Notes under the pieces: generated by a model
Told to the model about the DNA's origin: nothing
Databases searched by the model: none
The model's input: only the letters and a program-made list of their open reading frames with translations
Source: Telmatactis stephensoni
Taxonomy: Eukaryota; Cnidaria; Anthozoa; Actiniaria; Isophelliidae
NCBI GenBank assembly: GCA_029948255.1
Contig: JALIZF010001827.1
Span: 317,001 to 381,000, forward strand
Direction of reading: 5' to 3'
Length of the DNA stretch: 64,000 nt
Shown: piece by piece, positions 54,904 through 64,000 of the stretch
Layout: the number at the start of each line of letters is the position of its first letter
Position numbering within the stretch: position 1 is the stretch's first letter
Translations under genes and position numbers: made by a program

Positions 54904-55245
54904 AAATGCAGCTGTCTTACTTCATGATTTCATTCTTGTCGTCCCTAAATCACGTTACCAGTGCATTCCACTGTGTTGGCACCTGCTACTCAGGACGAGT
55001 GTTTCCACTGCCTGAAGACATCGTCCATGGAAAACATCTCATAGGATACTCCTACAAGAACATTACCACTGATGTTCCACACAACCTGTTTTTCGTCCTG
55101 TATCAATGACTGTCGTTGCAAGGCGTTCCAGATGAAAGACTTGTGTGAGTTGCTGGACGAGGACAAAACTTCAAAATCAACAGAGTTTCTAGCTGATCGA
55201 TCAGGATACGTGTACTATAATCTACAACAGGAAATGTACAAAGGG
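54904..55245 (+). pseudogene. Copy C, PAN-like exon with a +1 frameshift
   Basis: The acceptor TTTTTTCTACAG precedes AAATGCAG; the signal peptide is MQLSYFMISFLSSLNHVTS. The frame is that of gene B to KNITTDV, then one extra base near 55087-55090 shifts it so that it stops after VLYQ. The remaining half of the domain (CINDCRCKAFQMKD, GYVYYNLQQEMYKG) is open in the next frame. From the ATG to the donor (GT at 55246) is 340 bases, one more than a multiple of 3. One conserved Cys is also changed (KAF for KAC). Unless the base is a sequencing error, no full product is made. Confidence 0.8.
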
Positions 55246-55474
55246 GTAGGCTTTTATGCATATTATTATTGTTTTATAATGATGAACACTCATTAAGTGA
55301 GTTTACTACAATTCTAAAAACTAACAATATTAGCAATTTTCATACAGTAATATTCGAATTTTTGTTTATGGAACAAAAATTGTCCATTTGTCTGCTTGGG
55401 ATAACATTCTAACTGAACAATTACTTTGATCGATAGCTTTGCATTTTTAAGCGATTTTGTCTCTTACTAACCAG

Positions 55475-55681
55475 AAATCCCACATGGTTCATCCAAACGT
55501 GTGTTACAATGGCTGCTGTCGATCTCAACTTTGTATGAACGGAGGGACATGCATAGAACACTGTGGCACTCCGAAAGAGAAGTTTAACTGTAATTGTCCC
55601 AGCACCTACGAGGGACGAGTATGTCATAGAAAGAAAACCTCATTACCGACTAGGACCAGTTCTGATGATGATGACCGTTGA
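55475..55681 (+). pseudogene. Copy C, EGF exon with Asp-rich tail
   Basis: The acceptor TTACTAACCAG; it encodes KSHMVHPNVCYNGCC ... CPSTYEGRVCHRKKT and ends SSDDDDR, 68 residues, intact on its own. Nearly identical to gene B's exon and its 3' UTR, but the linker is shorter and the AATAAA found in B is missing. Called pseudogene only because of the frameshift in its partner exon. Confidence 0.75.
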
Positions 55682-55689
55682 TCAAGTTG

Positions 55690-56899
55690 AGCAATGGTTA
55701 CACTCAATGGTAGCACTGCTTTACTTTTGAAACCTAGAACACTTGATACCATGCATGACACTTTTACTATTAGAAAATCTTATAATACTACCATTGTCTT
55801 CTAATCATGAAGAGATGACTGTTAAGCATGCGGCGATGGGTTGGTGGGGGTGAAGGGTGGGCAAAAGAGCAAAAGAATGCTTTTTACAAAGTATAGGATG
55901 TTCCCAAGTTTTTGAATTAGTAAAATCATGAGAAAAAGCGGGTCAGCCTAGTACTAGCCTGAGTAACAGCCGTCTTTTCTTCTGACTTTCTGAGCAACAG
56001 AGCTCAATAATTTGTGCATGACCTTATATTGACCCAGATTAAATTCAGCAAAAGTGATGAATAACAATCAACAAACTTCATTAAGCCTTTCTGCTCCGTT
56101 TCTTTAATTTTCTTACAGAAAAAAGGGGGGAGAGAGAAAAGAAATGAATATATAAAAGAAGCTCCGTTAAGTAGAGCAATGGCGATTGAAGGGAGGATCC
56201 TCACTTATTTACTCATTTATTTAGATAATAATAGGTTGTAATACACTTAAAGTTGTGCAATTTGTATTAATTTTCTGTTTGAAGTAGAAAAGTTGACTTT
56301 GAAAAGGCTTATGATATTAATTAAATAAGGAAAACTAGAGAGGGGTTTATATCCTGGAGGAGGGAGGCTTATAATGGGATGTATTTTTTGTTTACATTTA
56401 GATGGGCCTATAACCGAAGGGGGTAGGGGCTTTAAGCGTCAGTTTACGTATCAAGTGCTACTCGATTAAAAGACACTCAAATAAACGATTAGAATGACCA
56501 TACAGTGCATTGCCAATGCTAAATAAGTGAGTGATTGCATTGAAACGAGACTGGAATCGAATTTTAGTGATTTGAGTATTAGGTATATCTGACCTCAGAA
56601 ATTTGTAAAAAATGGGGAAAAATTACGGATGGCGTTCCTTTGCAATATATAGCAGTATTTCCTTATCTTGTATTTGTCAATAAGCCGTAGTTATTTAGCT
56701 TGCGAGCCAATTAAGAAATCAAATGCAGTGGGTATCCAAGAATTGTTCATATTAGAGATGTTTCATAAGTCAGTTCTTTTTACGCTACTTTGACGCTTTG
56801 ACGCTGCAGGCTTTTCGCGTTGATTTGAATAACAAAGACAGCTAATAAATCGTTGTGTAGAGAAAAGAAACACCAGTCCATTGTTTCAAATGAGAAGTA
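55690..56899. other. Duplicated 3' UTR of copy C, then no gene recognised
   Basis: To about 56100 it follows the gene B 3' region (AATGGTTACACTCAATGGTA; GCATGCGGCGATGGGTTGG). Beyond, a GGGG-TTATA repeat fragment (56340-56440) resembles 33200-33235. Confidence 0.6.
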
Positions 56900-57230
56900 T
56901 CCTTTATTGCTATTACAATTAGAATTAAGTTCCGATATGCATGTATTAAGATTGCAACTATTTCACAGTCCGATGAAAATCACACTATTCTGAAACACTA
57001 TAAAATGTACAAGAAAAGAACAGAGAAAAGAACTATAGTTCAACATAAAATGCCCCAAAAATTCGTGTCTCCTCCGTGTCTAAGCAATTTTTACACTTTT
57101 TTCTGGAGCTTTGCCAGCAGTCCTTCCATTTTTGACATTGTGGCTAGAGTTGCATCGCACATTTTTGAGTGCTTTCCAGGGCCTCCCTTTGCAGCTCACC
57201 TTTCTTTCAGGCAATCAATTTGATAGTTTT
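56900..57230 (-). other. Possible minus-strand terminal exon and 3' UTR
   Basis: The minus strand contains GELQREALESTQKCAMQL then, one frame over, ATMSKMEGLLAKLQKKV and a stop (about 57110), a coiled-coil-like end, and an AATAAA (complement of TTTATT near 56902). The frame change makes it a decayed or misread exon. Family not identified. Confidence 0.3.
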
Positions 57231-57700
57231 AACTTCTGTATATAGACAAGAGCTATCAATGGGACGATAATTAAATAATAATTTTGAAAAGGGTTATATC
57301 ACCCATTTTAAGCCAGAGTGTTGTGCATGAACGAAATATGAAATATTATAAAAAATATGCACGCTTCTCATGTTCACAGAGAACCCAAAACCCATGACAT
57401 TTCATGGTGACTACATTTATTTATTGTAGGTAACAATAAAGTTTATCTTCGGCATTTTTACGATATATAATTTTTTCATGTCCAATATATTAGCACTTTA
57501 TGTGAATAGCAGTAAGTACAGCTAATTAGCTACGCTTACTTCACGGGTTTTCTAACTGCACTCTAGCACCATTTTAAAAGTACAGAATAGTAGTAACTAT
57601 ATATAACAAAATACCACTAATTAAACAATGGGACACAATTGTAATTAGCCATATTCAATTAGTTATCGTTTGTATTTTATTGTTTTTGATATATATATAC
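57231..57700. other. No gene recognised
   Basis: AT-rich lead-in to the minisatellite. Confidence 0.5.
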
Positions 57701-60376
57701 CGGGACTACCCAGACTACCAGGACTACCCAGACTACCCGGACTACCGAGACTACTCAGACTACCCAGACTACCCAGACTACCCAGACTACCCAGACCACC
57801 GAGACTACCGAGACTACCGAGGCTACCGAGACTACCCGGACTACCCAGACTACCCAGACTACCCAGACTACCCGGACTACCTAGACTACCCGGACTACCC
57901 AGACAACCGGGACTACCCAGACTACCCAGACTACCCAGACTACCCAGACTACCCAGACTACCCAGACTACCCAGACTACCCAGACTACCCAGACTACCCA
58001 GACTACCCAGACTACCCAGACTACCGGGACTACCGAGACTACACCGGCTACCCAACCTATCCGGACTACCGGGACTACCCAGACTACCGGGACTACCCAG
58101 GACTACCCAGACTACCCAGACTACCAACACTACCCAGACTACCCAGACTACCCAGACTACCCAGACTACCCAGACTACCCAGACTACCCAGACTACCCAG
58201 ATTACCCAGACTACCCAGGCTACCCAGGCTACCCAACCTATCCAGACTACCGGGACTACCGGGACTACCCAGACTACCCAGACTACCCAGACTACCCAGA
58301 CTACCCAGACTACCCAGACTACCCAGACTACTCAGACTACCCAGACTACCCAGACTACCAAGATTACCCAGACTACCCAGACTACCCAGGCTACCCAACC
58401 CATCCAGACTACCGAGACTACCCAGACTACCCAGACTACCCGGACTACCCAGACTACCCAGACTACCCGGACTACCCAGACTACCCGGACTACCCAGACT
58501 ACCGGGACTACCCAGACTACCCAGACTACCCAGACTACCGGGACTACCGGGACTACCCAGACTACCCAGACTACCCGGACTACCCGGACTACCCAGACTA
58601 CCCAGACTACCCAGACTACCCAGACTACCCGGACTACCCAGACTACCCAGACTACCCAGACTACCTGGACTACCCAGACTACCCAGACTACCCGGACTAC
58701 CCAGACTACCCGGACTACCCGGACTACCCAGACTACCCAGACTACCCAAACTATCCGGACTACCGGGACTACCCAGACTACCCAGACTACCCAGACTACC
58801 CAGACTACCCAGACTACCCAGACTACCGGGACTACCGGGACTACCCAGACTACCCGGACTACCCGGACTACCCAGACTACCCAGACTACCCAGACTACCC
58901 AGACTACCCAGACTACCCAGACAACCCAGACTACCCAGACTACCCAGACTACCCAGACTACCCAGACTACCCGGACTACCCGGACTACCCAGACTACCCG
59001 GACTACCCCGACTACCCAGACTATCCAGACTACCCAACCTATCCGGACTACCGGGACTACCCAGACTACCCAGACTACCCAGACTACCGGGACTACCGGG
59101 ACTACCCAGACTACCCAGACTACCAAGACTACCCAGACTACCCAGACTACCCAGACTACCCAGACTACCCAGACTACCCAGACTACCCAGACTACCCGGA
59201 CTACCCGGACTACCCAGACTACCCAGACTACCCAGACTACCCAGACTACCCAGACTACCCAGGCTACCCAGACTATCCAGACTACCCAGACTACCCGGAC
59301 TACCCAGACTACCCGGACTACCCGGACTACCCAGACTACCCGGACTACCCCGACTACCCAGACTACCCAGACTACCCAGACTACCCAGACTACCCAGACT
59401 ACCCAGACTACCGGGACTACCGAGACTACCCAGGCTACCCAACCTATCCGGACTACCGGGACTACCAAGACTACCCAGACCACCCAGACTACCCAGACTA
59501 CCCAGACCACCCAGACTACCCAGACTACCCAGACTACCCAGACTACCCAGACTACCCAGACTACCCAGACTACCCAGACTACTCAGACTACCCAGACTAC
59601 CCAGACTACCAAGATTACCCAGACTACCCAGACTACCCAGGCTACCCAACCTATCCAGACTACCGAGACTACCCAGACTACCCAGACTACCCGGACTACC
59701 CAGACTACCCAGACTACCCGGACTACCCAGACTACCCGGACTACCCAGACTACCGGGACTACCCAGACTACCCAGACTACCCAGACTACCGGGACTACCG
59801 GGACTACCCAGACTACCCAGACTACCCGGACTACCCAGACTACCCAGACTACCCAGACTACCCAGACTACCCAGACTACCCAGACTACCCAGACTACCCA
59901 GACTACCCGGACTACCCAGACTACCCAGACTACCCGGACTACCCAGACTACCCGGACTACCCCGACTACCCAGACTATCCAGACTACCCAACCTATCCGG
60001 ACTACCCAGACTACCCAGACTACCCAGACTACCCAGACTACCGGGACTACCGGGACTACCCAGACTACCCAGACTACCAAGACTACCCAGACTACCCAGA
60101 CTACCCAGACTACCCAGACTACCCAGACTACCCAGACTACCCAGACTACCCAGACTACCCGGACTACCCGGACTACCCAGACTACCCAGACTACCCAGAC
60201 TACCCAGACTACCCAGACTACCCAGGCTACCCAGACTATCCAGACTACCCAGACTATCCGGACTACCCAGACTACCCGGACTACCCGGACTACCCAGACT
60301 ACCCGGACTACCCCGACTACCCCGACTACCCAGACTACCCAGACTACCCAGACTACCCAGACTACCCAGACTACCC
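57701..60376. repeat. 9-bp minisatellite array 1, unit CCCAGACTA (about 297 units)
   Basis: Uninterrupted 9-bp periodicity over 2.68 kb. Variants (CCCGGACTA, CCGGGACTA, CCGAGACTA, CCAAGACTA, CCCAGGCTA, CAACCTATC) recur in ordered blocks. A block starting at 58331 repeats at 59582, 1251 bp (139 units) later. Indels are whole units, which is why all six frames stay open for hundreds of codons. The minus strand has GGG every 9 bases. Confidence 0.98.
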
Positions 60377-61597
60377 TGTAGATAAACTTTATTCGCATGA
60401 CCCATTAATTACAGGTATTGCTAAAGTATACAAATGATTAAAGACTAATATGAATATAGATATAGAAAAAATTATAATGAAACATTAACATGTTGATATA
60501 TATATATATGAGTAATACAAGATCTAAATTGTCCTTATTTTGTCGTAGTTTGAGCTAAGGTTGCCCTTAGTTCGAAACACTTTAAAATATATTTTGATAC
60601 ATAGAACGTAATAGTTGGATTATTTGAACTTAGTAAATTTACAGTTAATGTTTTTGTATCTAAGGTATTTAGTTTGATTTCTCCAGTTATTTTGTTCATA
60701 AAATGCTGTCGTAAACTGGAATAGCATGGGCAATGTAACAACATGTGCTCTTCTGTTTCAATTTCACTGTTGTTACATAAGATGCAGAATCTTTTGTCGA
60801 CCTGAATCTTTTGTTTCCCATATCTTCCAGTCTCGACAGCTAATTTATGGTTGCTTATTCTAAATTTTGTTAATAATCTCCTTTGTTCATAATTTCTGAC
60901 AGTATCAAGGTATTCTTCTATTTGGTAATTTGTTTTAATTGAATAGTATAATTGCAGTTTTCGAGACTGCGTTATATAAGATTTCCATGCCTTAAGATAT
61001 TGATTTTTCATTATGTCATGATAATTACTGACAGTAATATTAGTTAGGGTACTAGTCATTTCGTTGTTTATTTCATAGGAATTTAACATGGAGATTAAAT
61101 GTGAATGGTAGCATGCTTTTCCTCGTTCATGCAAAGATTTCGATAATAAAAAGGCTTGTTTTGCAAAAGAATCATAAGGCAAACTAAACAAATGGTTATA
61201 GTATTTGAGTATCATTTTGTCGATAAAAATCTTAAGAGGAAATCTACCAAGTTCAGCTCTACATGCTATGTTGGATGCTTTATTATTCACACCCAAATAA
61301 AATTTGCAAAAACGAAGATGCATTTTTTCTGTCTGACTTTTGTCCCATTTTTGAAAGTCATGTTTTTGATATACTCCCCAAATCTCACTGGCATATGTAA
61401 GAATGGGGGAAACCATAGAATTAAAAATTTTATTAGCTTGTTGTGGTCTAATTTTCTTCAGATCAACAGAGCGATTAATACTAAATAAAGCATTAAGCGC
61501 TTTTTCTTTTGATTTCTGTTGATGAGTAGAAAAGTTTCCGTTTGAGCTTAATGTAACTCCTAAGTAATTAAATTCTTTAACAGAATTAAACAGAATT
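60377..61597 (-). mobile_element. 5'-truncated LINE, ORF2 C-terminal part still open, inserted in the minisatellite
   Basis: The minus-strand frame is open from about 61595 to the stop at 60535, around 350 codons: [81 protein letters not shown], ending with a zinc knuckle C-x2-C-x9-H-x4-C (CILCNNSEIETEEHMLLHC). This is the thumb and C-terminus of a LINE ORF2, CR1/L2/jockey-like. The 3' end (AATAAAGTTTATCTACAG on minus) meets the array directly. TACCC on both sides could be the target duplication. The lack of any frameshift contrasts with the other LINEs here and suggests a young insertion. Confidence 0.85.
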
Positions 61598-64000
61598 TAC
61601 CCAGACTACCGGGACTACCGGGACTACCCAGACTACCCGGACTACCCGGACTACCCCGACTACCCAGACTATCCAGACTACCCAACCTATCCGGACTACC
61701 CAGACTACCCAGACTACCCAGACCACCGGGACTACCGGGACTACCGGGACTACCCAGACTACCCAGACTACCCAGACTACCCAGACTACCCAGACTACCC
61801 AGACTACCCAGACTACCCAGACTACCCAGACTACCCAGACTACCCGGACTACCCGGACTACCCAGACTACCCAGACTACCAAGACTACCCAGACTACCCA
61901 GACTACCCAGGCTACCCAGACTATCCAGACTACCCAGACTATCCGGACTACCCAGACTACCCAGACTACCCAGACCACCCAGGCTACCCAGACTACCCAG
62001 ACTACCCAGACTACCCAGACTACCAGGACTACCCAGACTACCCAGACTACCCGGACTACCCGGACTACCCAGACTACCCACACTACCGGGACTACCCAGA
62101 CTACCCAGACTACCCAGACTACCCAGACTACCCAGACTACCCGGACTACCTAGACTACCCGGACTACCCGGACTACCCAGACTACCCGGACTACCCCGAC
62201 TACCCAGACTATCCAGACTACCCAACCTATCCGGACTACCGGGACTACCCAGACTACCCAGACTACCCAGACTACCGGGACTACCGGGACTACCCAGACT
62301 ACCCAGACTACCCGGACTACCCAGACTACCCGGACTACCTGGACTACCCAGACTACCCGGACTACCCCGACTACCCAGACTATCCAGACTACCCAACCTA
62401 TCCGGACTACCGGGACTACCCAGACTACCCAGACTACCCAGACTACCGGGACTACCGGGACTACCCAGACTACCCAGACTACCCAGACTACCCAGACTAC
62501 CCAGACTACTCAGACTACCCAGACTACCCAGACTACCCAGACTACCCAGACTACCCGGACTACCCGGACTACCCAGACTACCCAGACTACCCAACCTATC
62601 CGGACTACCCAGACTACCCAGGCTACCCAGACTATCCAGACTACCCAGACTATCCGGACTACCCAGACTACCCAGACTACCCAGACCACCCAGGCTACCC
62701 AGACTACCCAGACTACCCAGACTACCCAGACTACCCAGACTACCAGGACTACCCAGACTACCCAGACTACCCGGACTACCCGGACTACCCAGACTACCCA
62801 GACTACCGGGACTACCCAGACTACCCAGACTACCCACACTACCCAGACTACCCAGACTACCCGGACTACCCAGACTACCCGGACTACCCGGACTACCCAG
62901 ACTACCCGGACTACCCCGACTACCCAGACTATCCAGACTACCCAACCTATCCGGACTACCGGGACTACCCAGACTACCCAGACTACCCAGACTACCGGGA
63001 CTACCGGGACTACCCAGACTACCCAGACTACCCGGACTACCCAGACTACCCGGACTACCTAGACTACCCGGACTACCCGGACTACCCAGACTACCCGGAC
63101 TACCCCGACTACCCAGAGTACCCAGACTACCCAGACTACCCAGACTACCCAGACTACCCAGACTACCGGGACTACCGAGACTACCCAGGCTACCCAACCT
63201 ATCCGGACTACCGGGACTACCCAGACTACCCAGACCACCCAGACTACCCAGACTACCCAGACTACCCAGACTACCCAGACTACCCAGACTACCCAGACTA
63301 CCCAGACTACCGGGACTACCGAGACTACCCAGGCTACCCAACCTATCCGGACTACCGGGACTACCCAGACTACCTGGACTACCCAGACTACCCAGACTAC
63401 CCGGACTACCCAGACTACCCGGACTACCCAGACTACCCAGACTACCCAGACTACCCAGACTACCCGGACTACCCAGACTACCCGGACTACCCAGACTACC
63501 CAGACTACCCAGACTACCCAGACTACCCAGACTACCCAGACTACCCAGACTACCCAGACTACCCAGACTACCCAGACTACCCAGACTACCCAGACTACCA
63601 AGATTACCCAGACTACCCAGGCTACCCAGTCTACCCAAACTACCCAGACTACCCAGACTACCCAGACTACCTAGACTACCGAGACAACCAAGACTACCTG
63701 GACTACCCAGATCTAGACTACCCAGACTACCTAGACTACCGAGACTACCCGGACTACCCAGACTACCGAGACTACCCAGGCTACCCAACCTATCCGGACT
63801 ACCGGGACTACCCAGACTACCTGGACTACCCAGACTACCCAGACTACCCGGACTACCCAGACTACCCGGACTACCCAGACTACCCAGACTACCCAGACTA
63901 CCCAGACTACCCGGACTACCCAGACTACCCGGACTACCCAGACTACCCAGACTACCCAGACTACCCAGACTACCCAGACTACCCAGACTACCCAGACTAC
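61598..64000. repeat. 9-bp minisatellite array 2, same unit (about 267 units, runs off the window)
   Basis: Same unit and variants as array 1. The block around CTACCCCGACTACCCAGAC recurs at 61651, 62191, 62362, 62911 and 63100; the copies at 62191 and 62911 lie 720 bp (80 units) apart in near-identical context. Long ORFs on both strands are artefacts. Confidence 0.98.

Noticed and set aside
57670..63788. Very long ORFs (up to about 900 codons) of TQT, LPR/LPG or LGS repeats on both strands
   Set aside because: All frames of a 9-bp repeat without stop codons stay open when indels are whole units. There is no start context, domain or splice support.
57701..64000. Telomeric or subtelomeric repeat
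   Set aside because: The GGGTAG beginning of the minus-strand unit recalls TTAGGG, but the 9-bp unit GGGTAGTCT is different and the array has a LINE and flanking unique DNA.

Overview
This is an AT-rich, intron-bearing, repeat-saturated animal genomic window. The best guess is a cnidarian, probably a stony coral or other anthozoan. The grounds are small secreted PAN-like/EGF genes of an anthozoan type with a cysteine-bearing fibrinogen-like C-terminal region, GT-AG introns, Penelope-like (GIY-YIG) retroelements, several LINE clades, tRNA-derived SINEs and many fold-back MITEs. Nothing indicates a bacterial, viral or organellar origin.

Host genes are sparse. A dispersed family of PAN-like + EGF secreted-protein genes runs on the + strand. 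Gene A (exons 8496-8831 and 20438-21241) is complete and carries a long C-terminal domain. Gene B (leader exon near 26370-26606, exons 30365-30711 and 32075-32311) is intact but ends in a short Asp-rich tail. Copy C (54904-55245 and 55475-55681) is like B but frameshifted. Copy D (39246-39471 leader, 39693-39860) is a relic. Splice phases are identical, but the PAN-EGF intron is 229 bp in C, about 1.4 kb in B and about 11.6 kb in A, and the extra length is largely mobile elements. A few weaker minus-strand coding candidates lie at 47379-47500, 51922-52173, 52257-52448 and 57050-57230.

Layout: 1-1.5 kb, Penelope-like element (PLE) broken by a 231-bp TIR element; 5.2-8.2 kb, a large near-perfect inverted repeat; 8.5-21.3 kb, gene A with its repeat-filled intron (CTT microsatellite, SINEs, fold-backs, LINE relic, two copies of a G-tract MITE); 21.4-32.7 kb, paired MITEs and gene B; 33.7-35.1 kb, a TIR element with a third G-tract MITE nested in it; 37.2 kb, a 413-bp fold-back; 39.2-39.9 kb, relic D; 42.3-45.2 kb, hAT-like MITE and a LINE endonuclease relic with nested insertions (fourth G-tract MITE); 45.5-48.8 kb, tandem and satellite-like repeats; 49.3-51.8 kb, LINE and PLE 3' fragments, one ending in a hammerhead-like motif; 52.5-54.7 kb, an R2-like restriction-endonuclease LINE bounded by the same hexanucleotide microsatellite; 54.9-55.7 kb, copy C; 57.7-64 kb, more than 5 kb of a 9-bp minisatellite interrupted by a young LINE.

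The strongest new-looking item is the G-tract MITE: four full copies, each with an exact 8-bp target duplication, homopolymer G/C runs built into the terminal inverted repeats and repeated internal CCCTAAAAGGTACC boxes. Next are the 9-bp array with higher-order structure and G-quadruplex potential, the hammerhead-like PLE tails, and the PAN-EGF family as a series in intron growth and C-terminal domain change. All assignments are by eye from sequence; no database search was run.
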